Shown: positions 45,309 to 57,306, counted from the first letter of the stretch. The stretch: DNA of 64,000 bases from Patellaria atrata CBS 101060 (GCA_010093705.1 MU006096.1:1318483-1382482); one strand, 5' to 3'. Numbers and translations are program-made. Notes: generated from the sequence alone by a model not told the origin.

Positions 45309-47373
45309 TCAAGATCCCGTAGCGGAGCACGATTGACCAAACTTGAAGGGGAGTCGACATACCTGGCCTCCAAAATAAATACTATCACATCTCCCTTCCT
45401 CCCCAATGTTCTTCATATCCCACCTCAGCAACATCTTCGCAACAATCATTTTAATCTCGTTCGCCGCAAAGAATCTTCCCGGACATGCATGTCTTCCATA
45501 CCCGAATGTCATGACATTTTGCGTCACACTAATGAATTGATTTCTCGCAGTAGCCCCACAGAGGTAGCGGTACGCATCTTATAGAAGCGGAAACCGTCGA
45601 AGCGATCGGCGTCCGGGAAGACTTCCGGGTCGTGCGCTACGGCGTAAGATGGGACTTCGATGGGGGTCCCGGCGGATATCCGTTACCCGTTACTGAGGGT
45701 GAATGGTTTCATAACTTTCCGCGCAAAGAATCCTCTCGGGAGATAAGCTATGGGTCATGCTAATATATCAGATGGCATAGACGTACCGAGAGAGGCAGGA
45801 AACTGTCGAGCACTCTCTTTGATGAAGCTATCCAACTTCTTCATATCTTGAATAGCCCGGGTGGTGAAAATTCCGTCATGTTGCGCTAGAACAGTGCGAA
45901 TTTCATCGCGGACGGGTTCAATATATTCAGGCCAAGCCGCGAAAGAGTATAGACTGGAGTTTACCGTTAGCAATCACATAATGTTCTACTTAGCATACTG
46001 TCCTCTTCCTATGGTGATATCTCTCACCTATCGTACGTTCGCTTTCAATGAGTTCCCCGGCTTATTGTACAGAGGACTCGAAACGTACGGAAGACGCACA
46101 ACGATACGTACGACTTGACCGTACAGTAGATGAAGCTCGGTTGATACTGTACGATTGAAACTCCGCTAGAAGTTTGTCCTGAAAGTGTAGAGGGGCCGAG
46201 GAATGCTGCCCGCAACAAGAGAGGGCGATAATTTTCACGCATTGGTGGCTGTGAGTGTAGTTGTGTGAATACTAGCGAAACTTATTCCCAACTGTATTCT
46301 TGCCATATCCTCATCGGTGTCAACTTCAAAATCCTTCGCATTACCCATGAGCCACTGGAGCATATCATCCGGCTTCTCATAACCCGGCCCTTTCTCTGCA
46401 TCTCTCCTTGCCTTAACCACTGGTTGAGAAAAGCGTAAGCTTCTTCAACCCATCGGTCAAGGCTTTTGATCTCTGCTAACCTCCATGTAGGAAATGAGCG
46501 CAAGATTGGCCGCACCTTCTTGACAGCGTTCGTTGCGACCACTAGCTCAATGGTGTAATTAATCGCAGCATCTATATATGCTTCTGAACGAGAAATTTCA
46601 GGCCCTATAAACACACATCCGGAGACCATAGCTACGATCCGCAACAACTTTTGGTTTACATTGACTTTTGTCCAATCCTTACAAGGCGGGATCTCGCGTG
46701 TAATTGCTTCCTCCACTTCTTGTGAGATACGAGGATTAAGACGGACTAAACCCTATTAGTTTACTGGACTTTAATTCTATTTAGAACGGAATACCGAGTG
46801 CCGGTGTGAGGTTTTGCTTGACAGTATGTGGAAAAATAGGGTTCTTGAAGATCAGCTTTGTGTATTTTGCTGACAATGACTATCTGTAAGGTTAGACGAC
46901 TATAGTAAACTTAAGAAATTATTCTCAGACTTCTCCAACAGGCTCATCAAAGCTCAAAATATCGTCTGGGAGCTTCTTCAATCATCTAAGAATCGCGGTG
47001 GTAATATAAGAAGATTTTCCGCTATGATTCGAATTAGATGTGTATAGGAAGATCCAGCACTGGTCTTACACTCTGGTGTCGTAATGCGGAAACCATTTTC
47101 GAACTAGGAGCAGTCAATCATTATTTCGTAGAAACAGACTTCTATGCTCAATATACCTTTCGGTATCTATCAGTATACAGTAGCTATGAAGGCCTGTCGT
47201 CTTTTCTCTGTGTTCCCATGTTCAATGCCAATTATAGGGAGCTGGGATATCGGATCTTGAATGAGTATATGCGGTATGAAGATGAAAGCTGCAATAGTGG
47301 ATAAGACAATGATGATAACTGGGAAACGCTCGTATATTGCTACTGATATGTGCGAATGCATTATGAAGGACAA
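45309..47373 (-). pseudogene. Decayed cytochrome P450 gene
   Basis: Pieces in the right order on the minus strand cover a whole fungal P450. These are an N-terminal membrane anchor with PIIGIEHGNTEKRRQAF (47373-47170), LPDDILSFDEP (~46950), KYTKLIFKNPIFPHTVKQN (~46840), the middle region (46754-46250), the EIRTVLAQHDG and SFIKESARQFPASL helices (~45960-45790), ISAGTPIEVPSYAVAHDP (~45650), and the haem loop FGYGRHACPGRFF (~45490). The haem Cys is present. The frame is broken by at least two shifts (near 46420, and near 45555 just before the haem exon) and by an in-frame stop where family members read NGxRI. One intron region (about 45960-46250) is unusually long. The gene would have made a microsomal mono-oxygenase; the substrate is unknown. 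No cluster partners remain nearby. Confidence 0.8.
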
Positions 47374-47930
47374 AAATAATGCCGAGAATAGAGAATATTA
47401 GATATATTCGAAAAGATACATTCAAAGGATGTAGAATATCTACGTTATCTTCCTCTTGCCTAAATACCCACCTGAAGGACATGAGGAGGCCCGTCTCAAA
47501 CCCTCCAAGCGTACCTTTATTTTCCAGTATTATGAAGGATCTCTTGGATAGGAAGTCGAGCGCCAACAGCTAATGTAGAGGGTGCAACAACTTGATGAAT
47601 AGTGCATGAAGAACCAAACTTGCCGGTCGGCACAGCCCTGTTCCAACAAGGTGCTGCAGCTTTGGACGAATCCACTAGCGCATACGTGCAAAGAGAGCTT
47701 CGGGCCGGTCGATCTTTTCGGTAACGGCACGTGAACGGGTAGCTCAGTATTCCAGAAACTAGATCGCTTTTCCCCATGTAATAAATATGATGATAGTTAA
47801 ACTAATGAGCTAATACAAATGATAAACATCGGGGTATCTCTAAGAACGATTTGAATACACTGAAGGATAGTACTCCAGAACAACCATTGAGAAGACCTCC
47901 AATTTCCACCCACTGTTGTCATCCGTTCTC
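47374..47930. other. Upstream flank of P450 pseudogene
   Basis: About 560 bp. An 86-codon ATG frame lies at 47777-47517 (minus) but has no recognisable motif, so I leave it uncalled. The old P450 promoter should be here. Confidence 0.35.
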
Positions 47931-48250
47931 CTCCGTATATCAATTGATGACCAATCTACCCATTTCAGGCTTTCTGTCTTCGACTTAAATATCAGCATTT
48001 TCTCCATACTAATTCGAAACCATTCCGTGTTACCCGTCCGTTTCTGATCCAAGATCTCGGTCCCATATCCTCTATGTATCAATTTCCGACCATTCTTTCC
48101 GACCTTCTCCACTTCTGACGCGAATTACAATCCGGTATTCTACATATATCAACTTGTGTCCAATATTCTTTCCTGCGTCTTTCTTTACGACCCCGAATGT
48201 TCCCTTCCCTCTTCCATATATCAAGGTATACCATTCTTTCTTGTACAAAT
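47931..48250 (-). repeat. Degenerate ~70-bp tandem repeat array, relic repeat-protein gene
   Basis: The word tatatcaa and its variants, each followed by a ccat/ccaat-ttcttt block, recur near 47937, 48008, 48073, 48144 and 48216. The spacing is about 65-72 bp (23-24 codons). On the minus strand the units translate to Trp/Lys/Arg-rich segments such as RMVYLDIWKREGN and EYWTQVDICRIPD, with stops in older units. A Cys-x2-Cys piece (FFECAQCNTNW) stands just upstream at ~48280. It looks like a decayed gene for a repeat protein of unknown family. Confidence 0.45.
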
Positions 48251-48542
48251 AATACAAGCTCAACCCAGTTTGTGTTACACTGTGCACACTCGAAGAAGTG
48301 TAAAATATGCGGGACCAACGGACAGGTCCACTCCTGGAGTCTAACCTCGATTCACCCTCTTCGCCTCCCTCTCACCAATTTCATCATCATCTTGAGAACT
48401 TCTTCAGAGGCCTTTGAGGTTGATACCCATGGATGTTTGTACCGTTATCTTGATCGTGGAGAGGTAAATTCCCTGTCGGATCCTCTACATACCCAAACTG
48501 ACGTTGTTGCTGTATATTCTGGTTTGGTCCCTTAGATGCGGT

Positions 48543-49069
48543 CTAGCTGACTGAAGTAGTATAGCTGGTTTGAGAATCTGCAACAGCATCTTGCTGTGTG
48601 TTGTTTCCTAGATCAGTAGTAATTACTTGAGAAGCATCGTCTGTACCGGACCCTGGTTGCGATTCGTTGAATTCGCTAAAATCATATTGTTGGGTTCCGT
48701 CGAAGAGGGTATTATCCATTCCATCGAGGGTTAGGAGCTCCCCATTCAATTTAAAGCCACTGGCTGAGTTTAGAATCTTAGCCAGATCGAATCCGTCCAA
48801 TTTACCGAAGTCTGAGGTAACCCCTGACTCGGTCAGTATATCAGGCCGTGGAGCCGAATCCCACTTTTCGGGGAACGGTTCAACGATACCATCGATAGGC
48901 TGTACTGAATCGATACGAGTACTGTCGGGATCTGTAGGCGTGCTTGCTGTAGGTCTAAGGGGTGAGGCGAAGGCGGGGTTTAGACGAGGGTCAATCGTTT
49001 CTGGCCATTCCATATGCTCTGCGGCATCGTTTACAGATTTCTCTACCTCCAGGACATTCTGGCTAGTAG
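48543..49069 (-). CDS. Acidic Asp/Ser-rich C-terminal exon of unknown protein
   Basis: An open frame starts after a possible acceptor (CTACTAG) at 49070. It runs through EWPETIDPRLNP to a stop at 48543, about 175 codons. It is acidic and rich in Asp, Ser, Thr and Gln (for example TLDGMDNTLFDGTQQ), resembling a transcriptional activation tail. Between 49080 and 49560 the same strand is Gln-rich but has several in-frame stops. I suspect it was the 3' part of the gene at 49591-50966, but the connection is not proven. Confidence 0.35.
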
Positions 49070-49590
49070 ATATTGCTCATTAGCTTTGAGTTTGAGGAGA
49101 AGGGTGAGACTGACCAGGCATCGGTTGAGAAGAGATGTCAAGACTGGTCGCTGACGGCTCCGGAACCGCGAATTGGACTTAGTATTGTGACGGATGCATA
49201 GAAGCGGTCGGAGCAGCGTTTATATGATGCAGATGAGGTTGAGTAAGCTCGCTAGGTTGCACGTGGAGCCCTTCGTTCATTTGAAGATTCTCTTGTCACT
49301 AACAACTAGTGTGATCTACCCCTAGGATTCGGGACGTCTCCTGTCCAAGAAGCTGACCCTGAGCAGCGTGCTGTTTTTGCAACGTATCGGAAGGAATCTG
49401 TCGCTGTTGGCTGTTCTACAGGTTGTTCTACGCACTCACTTATCGGAATTTGTGTTCGCTTTGTTGTTGTGGTGTTCGCATCTGTCCCTTTTTCTCTGCT
49501 AAGGGTTTGCGGGCTGGGGCATTTATTTTCTCATCATGGGTTTGATCAATTGACTTCTAGAGAATAATTAGCACGGGACTTTTCAGACTG

Positions 49591-50966
49591 TCATTGTTCA
49601 TTACCTTCTGCCCTTTCCTCTGGCGTTTTTTTAGGAGACTCCATATCATTCTCTTTTCGAGACGCCCGATGCTTCTTTGATCTACTGGTAGGACTTCCTA
49701 AGTTATTCCCAGCTTCACGATTGGGTTGAGAGACGTTCGGTTGGGGAGCATTGTGGGTATCTTCCATAACATCAATGGTCACTCGAGCATTTGTCGGGTT
49801 AGATTGAGCTTCGACCTGATGGTGCTTATACTCCTGTATATCTGCATCCTTGTTTTTTGGCCCTTGTATATGATCTGGACCGGGTCTTCGGGAATTATGT
49901 TCCGAGTTTGCGTGACGTTGGTTTCCCTGATCTTCATTGAAGGTTGATCTATCAGTGGGTGGAGTTCCTGTACATACCCCCCTCTTTTTTTTTCTTTTTT
50001 TTTTTTTGCTGAATCCGACCGCAGATGTTTCCTCCATATATATAGTTTCAGTGTATCTATGGGGTTGAGTTCTCACCTCGAGCTTCTATCTTCCTGAAGC
50101 GATAAATCAATGGATTTAGGACAATGCTCTGTATCCATGCTCCCTCCAACGCGTCATCACATGCGCTTTTCCACGTTGCCAAGAGGTAGCGAATTTTCTG
50201 GGATCGTTGCTTGGCAGAAAGCCTTCGATCCATTGATAATTGCCCAGACGGCTCTGATTTTATTATTCCCCTCATGAATCTTCCTCCACGCTCATGGAGA
50301 TCAACGACGATATTCACAATAGCCCATGCAGTGGCCTCGATGTGGAATTGGGAATAAGTCAAGCGACCTATATCGGTAGCTACACTATCATTAGCGTATA
50401 ACCAGGAAGTCATGCAACGAACGATATGTGCCACACAGAAGAGTTTTTGTTCGAGACTTCGAGGAACCGTGGGATCATAGGTACCGTTATTCGGTTTCCA
50501 ACCATCTTGAAAGAAGTACTTAAGAGCTTCTTCCGGGGATTGGTAAGCATGCGAATACTCCGTACATATATTGCCTGCTTTTCCCCTTGTGTTCATTGAG
50601 CCCCATAGCTCCAAGTATAATTGGTGATCGCCTGTCCTTGTCATGTATATATAATTCTTGCGGGTTGAAATTGTCGGGAAGACCGGTGAAAGCAAATAGA
50701 GTCGGTCCGTTTCCGTATTCGTGAGCGTTTTGAGCACAGTTGACTGGCTGTTGTGCCTGAGGTAAGAAACTGCCAGGGTGTCCAGTTCTCTTGTTGTCAT
50801 CGTTAACGAGGATATGGACGCTCGTGGATGGTGACTGCGGTCCGATGTGGCTACTAGGATCCTCGAAACCATTAACAAGGGGGTCATGTCCATTGCCAGC
50901 ATTTGGTGCAGATGATGGGACTTGAGGTGGCATGGTCAGTGCTTGAAAGGAGGCGTTGGTAGACAT
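49591..50966 (-). pseudogene. Unrecognised gene with one reading-frame break
   Basis: The ATG at 50966 (MSTNASFQALTMPP) opens a Pro/Ser/Asn-rich frame that reads to about 50590. There the evident coding frame moves by one base in a GGGGAAAA run, from GLNEHKGK to AGNICTEYSHAYQS. It then continues through a well-formed helical domain (RSLEQKLFCVAHIVRCMTSW, FHIEATAWAIVNIVVDLHER). A 110-nt intron (50076-49968) carrying A-rich sequence leads to a basic, Lys/Arg/Asn-rich tail ending AEGNEQ at 49591. I do not know the family. Either the break is a real mutation or it is a one-base error in the assembly; in the latter case the gene is intact. Confidence 0.45.
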
Positions 50967-52650
50967 AATGATTTGAGTGTCTCTAGCAATTGAAATAATG
51001 GAAGTGGGGTTGAGGAGGTGCAAGTCTTAGAAGATCGAGCTTGAGTTGAGTGTTTCTCAAGGTAATCAAAAATTCTTGGATTTCGAGAATGTAGAGTTGA
51101 GAAAATGTAGAATACAAGAACTAGAAGTTATAAAAAAAGTTGAAGCTAGTAGAAACTAGCAGGGAAGGTCTTAGTTGTACAGCGTCGCATGTGTGAATAT
51201 GGATATAGAACGTGGCGGGGCTCTAGGCTGTGAATCGAGAACCTTGGGTAACATCGTCCAATTACACAGGACCAGGAAGAAATATTGCACGCGATGCGTG
51301 AAATGACAGATATGTGTGTAAACAACTACATCAGGGCGTGGGAAATCCTCTGACTGTTCGGGCTAATGATTCTACACGACAACCCATGAACCAATGAAAG
51401 CACGCAGGAATTTTTCAAAACCCTTGACGTCAAAAGATCTTAGTGAATTAAACTGTCGGGGAGACAGATCCATAAGTGCTCATGCATGATAAGTGTATAT
51501 ATGATACTCCTCCTGGGTCGTCAATGCATAGTATATTCGAAGGGGAAAATAGATACCCATAAAGAAAGCGTCCAAATAGCACCTAGGAGATTTGGTCACT
51601 AAGTCTACTCAGTTATGCTTATATATTCATTTGGTATTTGCTTAAAGTAAGGAAGTCTTACGAAAGGTAAAACTGTGTTCAAGTAATTGCTTGAGTGGCA
51701 TACATTGTTTTCTTAGATAAGAATGTATCAGCGATCGCAATACGACAAACTCATCATCTCTTACTCCGTGGACTTTGCTACCCTTTGGACTCTTTCTCAG
51801 AGCAAGTCATTAGCTTTCCAGCCATTGTGGGATCTCAAACGAAAAACGAAACGAAAATTCATAAGGGCTATTGATCCACCCGGTGGGTTTAAGAAAGAGT
51901 ATAATAGCCTAGAGTCTAGGTAAGTAACACTGGAAGAAGTTATAAATCATACTTTCACCAAATGAGGTATTGAGACGATCGAAACAAGCTGACGATAGTT
52001 TCTTCGAGGAGCGAAACTGGCAATCCATGCCGGTTATACGCTAACCAAACACGCGTCGACATACTATGAAGTTCGAGACGTCGTTTAATTGAAGTAGTTT
52101 GCATCAAATTGTGGATTTGCATAGTTCTTAAATCTTGACCACGGTGGGATTTTATATACGGTTTGATAACTTGAAGTTGGATGTCGTCTTAAGATTCATC
52201 AGACCCACCAAGCTTTCCCTGTTCCTGATTGCCAAGGCCCTAAACCCCAAACTCTTTAGACCCAGCACCCGACTGCCGTCGAAGCTTGGACCACTTGGAC
52301 CCTCACGCCGCAAACGTCAAAAGCGCCCGCTGACGGGACTCGACTTTCATTATTCACAATAGTTGACAATGCCCTTCAATAACGTCGAAACCGCGACGAC
52401 AATAGCAACGGAGCTATTATTCTCTAGACCTCGAGTGATAGTAGTTTAACGGGTGCCGGGGGAAACTATTTACGAACACAATTCTTTCCTAATCTCCATC
52501 TTCATTTTCGTAGCTCCGACCAGCCACCGCATTTCTCAAGCTTACCCGTCGAGGCTGGTTATTCAGATCATTACTTCTAACTGCACAGCGCATACAACCC
52601 GCTTTTTACGAACGCCTTTCAGTCGATTCCATAACCGTTTTCTCTTCAGA
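50967..52650. other. Intergenic region, about 1.7 kb
   Basis: No gene is supported. It holds the upstream side of the broken gene and, near the right end, the promoter of the next plus-strand gene. The frame open from 52453 uses a non-ATG head, so I place the next start at 52651. Confidence 0.45.
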
Positions 52651-53959
52651 ATGGCGTTTCTCAGCAGGCTGAGCGATAACTTCTGGAGTTTCGTCTCTCC
52701 GCGCAAGACTAAGCAACAACGCGACAAACCGTTCAAAGCCGCGACACCAGCCTCTAAGATTTCGAAGAAGCTTCCGACCCCGGTTCCAAACCTCACTTCC
52801 CAGATGCGCCGATATCGTAGCCTAGGCTCTCCTGCAGTCGAGGTTGAGGGGTCTTCTAGCAAGCGGTCCAGGCTATCTACACCAGCGTCTTCGGCACAGT
52901 TCGAGAGTAGTGCCACTTCTGAGAGTGACGACTTTGAGGGCGATACACTTATCGATAGTCCCGATTACAAATCATACGGTTTCGACCAGGAGGAGTACAA
53001 TGCGAATGACGACACGATTGTGGTGGACGAGACGCAAATAGATCCGGATGAGCTAACATGGGATCCGGATGAAGAGCGCAGAGCTCGAGAGAAGAAAGCG
53101 GACGCTTTATTAGAGCACGGATGGAGTGCGGATGCCATCAAAGTGTTCAAGAGAATTCAAAACCGAGGCTTTGAGCCTCTTATGCCCTGGGATTGGGAAA
53201 AGGATTTTGAAGCCATTCCTCTGGCTCTCTTTACGAAAGACTGGAATCGTGCTTATATCAAACCAACATTCGGTACAGAATTCCGAGGTATGCTGACCTT
53301 GTCCCTTAGGAAGATAACATTAGGAGCACACTAACGGATGTATAGCATGTAAAGCGTTGCAAAACCTAGTATATCTAGGTCCCCGTGTGCGTGACACGAT
53401 CATCAACCATTCATCTACCCGTCAACCTGAAGATGTTCTCGGGAAAGCAATCGAAGACTATATCAAATGGTCACACGAAGATGCTAAACTGAACGCCAGC
53501 AATTGCATTCCACTTCTCTCCGTAGTCACAGGCAGCAAGGACACGTCCACCAAAGATCTTCAAAATACCTTGATTGATGCCCTCGAAGTTACAGCGGATC
53601 GCTACAGGGAAGCTTTTGTAATCCATTCCAGTGTCGAGGACGTCAGTACTATTAACGAGATCTCTTCCGAGATCGATGCGCCAGAGTTTACACAACCTAT
53701 CCCAACCCTGTATGGCGCTATCATGACTCATACTATGATGGGTCTGTTGGCATATGATTCTCCAGGTCATGGTGAGGCACCGCAGTTAAGGACAGTTGGG
53801 ATCTTTGACTGGGGTAAGGAGGACTACGATTTCTGGAACGCCCTTGCCCTGGCGATTTTCGTGGTTCATTGCCGTGATCGAGCGATTGAGCTCAAAGAGG
53901 TCCTTGACAACCTTGAGGGCGAGCTCGGAAGCGATGATAGCGACGACCCAGACGCATGA
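52651..53959 (+). CDS. Conserved-looking fungal protein of unknown function
   Basis: Exons 52651-53287 and 53346-53959 (58-nt intron, GTATGC donor) give 416 residues. The start MAFLSRLSDNFWSFVSPRKTK was chosen as the first ATG giving a sensible N-terminus. Residues 1-135 are basic and disordered. An acidic Asp/Glu patch follows (~135-165), with DDTIVVDETQIDPDELTWDPDEE-like text around 150-180. The C-terminal two-thirds is folded-looking and mostly helical, with KKADALLEHGWSADAIKVF, MPWDWEKDFEAIPLALF, LVYLGPRVRDTI, and FDWGKEDYDFWNALALAIF. It ends in an acidic tail. No catalytic motif, signal peptide or membrane helix is evident, so a nuclear role is only a guess. Confidence 0.75.
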
Positions 53960-54219
53960 TTACCATCTGGATCTGAGTCGCATAAGAGAAGAGATGGATG
54001 GACAAAACTTCTGCTACGAACTAATGAGGAATGATCTTAGGCGGCGTTCTGGTGGATTTGAGATACCCGAGACTGAGCTCATTTTCATTTGTTCAGATGG
54101 TGTAGGCGCAATTTGTCTTTTACTTGTGACTGGATCGCAACAAACTTAATCGCAAGCTCTTCGTCTACTTACATACGTAGTGAATGGAATAAGAGGAGCA
54201 GTTCCTACTTGTCTCTGAA

Positions 54220-54785
54220 TTATGCTTCCAACCACTCCTCAGTCTTCAATACTTTCTCCCACTCCTCTCCCTCCTTCAAGGCGAATGTCTTTCGGTCTGT
54301 TACGTCAGACGCTATTAGATCGCCATATCTATGCCCGTTAGCCAGTTCTTCTTGAAGTTAAGTCAAACTCACATATGCGCAAACACTCCATGGCCCCTCG
54401 ACGCCTCCCATTTGACCTTATTCTCCACCTTCTCAAGCGGAATCTTCAACAGCGTAATCTATACAAATATCAATCCACTGCAGTATTTGGTGTTTGATAG
54501 TATGTCTTCATAAGACGACATCTCTGAACAGACCTCTTTATGATCTGCGAAAAACCTCCCGCAAGTCGCAGGAACTTGAGAGGATGTGGAGAGATGAATG
54601 AAACCGTCAGCCTAGGTCGTGGAATTAGACTACGTGTGCTCCCTTCATTGAGCGAGCCAGTGTATGGAAGGAGAATGGCTCACGGCATCGAGGGGAGACA
54701 GGGGGTATGTCCCGCCGTTTAGTTCCTCTAGAGATGGGAATGCTGTGCCAATTTTATAAACATGTTTGAGAGATTCTGATGACAT
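54220..54785 (-). CDS. Small DUF952 family protein
   Basis: I assembled this gene from four small exons: 54785-54684, 54611-54534, 54458-54373 and 54328-54220. They give 124 residues with all phases consistent (introns 72, 75 and 44 nt). It starts MSSESLKHVYKIGTAF. The junction joins PLDA to ADGFIHLSTSSQVPATC, the hallmark DGFIHxS motif of DUF952. It then reads ITLLKIPLEKVENKVKWEAS, a closing HGVFAHIYGDL, and ends EEWLEA. DUF952 proteins are about 110-130 residues and related in fold to ADP-ribosyltransferase-like domains, but their reaction is unknown. The second donor (GTCTGT) is slightly unusual. The gene is convergent with the upstream unknown gene (260-bp gap). Confidence 0.85.
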
Positions 54786-55128
54786 GGTGGAGTTTAGGAT
54801 TACTCTCAAAGTATTCGGTATCGTAACACCTGGACAGTTTATGGGCTTTAGGAGTACGTGGATCTCTATGTTTTGGCGGGGTAAGGATGCTTGTTAAGGT
54901 ACTGTCTCACAAATTCAATGGAATAGACGAGCAATTATTGAGTTGTTCGTCGCAGAAGTGCGTAGCTCTATGTTTCGAATATATCAAGTTCCATAGTCCC
55001 TCACGATCATGCTAATGCTGTACCCATCTGCGCCTTCTAGATCCCATATCTACTTGTCGTCGACAGTACAGGGAAGCTTATGTAACATATCTTTTACCTC
55101 TCCAGTTATCCGTAATCATGGGTAGCCA
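54786..55128. other. Spacer between DUF952 gene and Nup49
   Basis: These 343 bp contain the DUF952 promoter and the Nup49 3' flank. Nothing else is seen. Confidence 0.5.
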
Positions 55129-56896
55129 TCATCGGCTTCTCATATCAAACTGTACCTCCACGGCCTTCTCCCTGACCTCGCCAACCTTCTTGGCCGTCTC
55201 CCAAATCGCTTCCTCAAAGAATCTCAACGTTTCTCTCAGCTCGGCGTACATGTCACTTGGTCTTTGACCCTCAGCACCCCTCCTCCGCTTCTCAACTAAT
55301 CCTTCTAGTTCTCTCATCGTCGTGGCCTCGACGCCGCCAAGATGACCCTCAAGCTCGACGAGGCGCTTGTTATGCTCATCAAGTGATTTGCGGAGTCCTT
55401 CGACGCGTTTTGTGATGAACGCTATCACATCTGCGCTAGACACGTTCTCGAGGTCGTTCAGTCCCGTTGCTTCGGCCACTGCGAGTGCGGATTTGTTACT
55501 ATTCGACACGGTGGTGCCTGCGGAAGGCCAACCGCCTCCACCATAGTGCAAAGATGGGGGAAGTTTCTGGTTTTCGACTGCGGTGAAGCTTAATTTGGCA
55601 TCTTTAACATCCTCTTCCAGCAGCTGTTTGAGACGTTGCACGAGTACAGAGTCGTTCTCTAAAGCCAATTCAACTGTATCGAGCTTTCCTTGAAGGAAGG
55701 CTACGTCGTTGGGAATGTAGGAGAGATTCTGTTTATGGCCGGGAAGAGCAGCGGTTATCTGCGATGACTCGGATATGTACTGCTGGAATAGGTTATCCAG
55801 CTGTTCGATTTGCTTTTGGATGTCTGGATGGAGGTCATTGAAACGAGTGGTGCTGCGGATGGAATTGGGATCTACAATTTGAACGCCGGATATAGTAGAA
55901 GCGACATTAATGGGTTGTCCTAAACGGACTGGGTTAAGACTGCCGCCTAGATTACTCCCTAGAGGAAGATTAGTGACGGTGTTTTTGGGTGGGATAAAAG
56001 ACATGTTGTAGTGACCTTGAATTGTAGCAGAGCCTCCGAACATTGGAGTGTTTGTGGTGGCACCGCTGAGGAACGGGCTCGTTAGCGTGGAATGTTGTAC
56101 GACAAAGGATGTGCACTTACAATAAGGACGGTGGCGCCGCATTCTGTGTATTTTGTGTATTCGGCGCAAACAATCCTCCACTTTGCTGCTGTTGATTATT
56201 TTGTGTATTGCTAAAGAGCCCTCCTGCTTGCTGCTGTTGGTTATTCTGCGCATTTCCAAAGAGCCCTCCTGCCTGCTGTTGAGATTGGTTTTGGGCTCCT
56301 AGAGTTCCCCCAAAGAGAGACGGCGTCTGGGGCTTCGACTGCGCATTATTCTGGCCGAACAAGCTGGTTCCTGTATTTTGCTGAGTCGAGCTCCCCAGAT
56401 TTCCAAACAGACTCTGCGACCTCTGAGGTTGTGCTGCGGTAGTTGATGAGCCGAAGAGCCCACCGCTAGGAGCTTGAGATGTATTCGTCGAGGAGCCAAA
56501 TAGAGAAGCACTTTGCGGTTGGGATGTGTTCGTTGCCGCGCCGAATAGTCCACTTCCACTAGAGGGCTGAGATGTATTTGTAGAAGTACCGAAAAGACCG
56601 CCGCTTGGTGGAGGTTTGGAAGCACCGAAAAGGCCTCCGGCGGGAGCAGGTGTATTGTTAGATGCCGAACCACTAGAAAGACTTGTTAGCGGGCGGTTTT
56701 CCTTCAGTCTTCCGTCAATATCACTGTATGAAGCTTGACGTTTGACAAGGGATTTCGGAGATGCTATTACGCGGGCCATGCCTGGCGAAAACATCACGGT
56801 AACGGGGAAAGAGAAGATTATGGCTCCATTTTCTACTTACAAGAGGGATGCGCCTGTGTTGATGCTCAGCGAGTTGGATCTTCCAAAGCCTGACAT
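55129..56896 (-). CDS. NUP49: GLFG-repeat nucleoporin Nup49
   Basis: Three exons, 56896-56841, 56672-56121 and 56065-55129, give 514 residues. The first exon (MSGFGRSNSLSINTGASL) is only 56 nt and is joined over a 168-nt intron ending GCTAAC...TTTCTAG. This replaces a longer but non-ATG frame. Nup49 is a subunit of the Nsp1-Nup57-Nup49 channel complex of the nuclear pore. The N-terminal ~210 residues contain about a dozen LFG/GLFG repeats spaced by Gln/Asn/Thr/Ser linkers (for example SGGLFGTSTNTSQP). The C-terminal ~250 residues are the conserved coiled coil: FNDLHPDIQKQIEQLDNLF, LQGKLDTVELALENDS, and DMYAELRETLRFFEEAIWE. The length is typical. Nup49 is assigned over Nup57 from the MSGFGRSNSLSIN start and the overall plan. 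Confidence 0.88.
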
Positions 56897-57306
56897 TGTG
56901 AATGTTATAGTTGATGAAGTGGAACGCGTTTCGGTGAACCAGCAAACGCGCCGCTACTATGATGCTTCAGGACCTTGGATCACAACCTTAGTATTTCACG
57001 TGCTAATTGCATACATTAAATACAACTCTAGATAAGCGATATTGCTCTCTATTTCGAAAAGGGATTGTAATAAGCTGTAATTGCGTTGTCGTGTTCTCGT
57101 AGCTCAATTTTGAGGTTTGGTCCGCTCGTTCCAAAAAGTTCACAACTCGTAGAACTACACCTCAGTAGCCAATTTCTCCAACCTACACGACAACCCACAC
57201 GCTTGCAGACATCAACTGAGCTCACTGAACACGAAGGCATCTGCATTAATAGATTCCAACTATAAGGATTCATTGAAACCTCTACCGTTCGCTTGAAAAC
57301 GTCGCA
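56897..57306. promoter_or_regulatory. Divergent promoter of Nup49 and Fip1
   Basis: These 410 bp separate the two ATGs on opposite strands and must contain both promoters. No binding site was assigned. Confidence 0.65.

Noticed and set aside
47517-47777. 86-codon minus ATG frame upstream of the P450 pseudogene
   Set aside because: Some text looks protein-like, but there is no known motif, no supporting exon and no context. Too weak to annotate.
56779-56797. Start of Nup49 at the longer open frame
   Set aside because: The frame head at 56797 is GTG, and the text before GSASNNTP is not conserved-looking. A spliced 56-nt first exon gives a proper ATG and the typical N-terminus.
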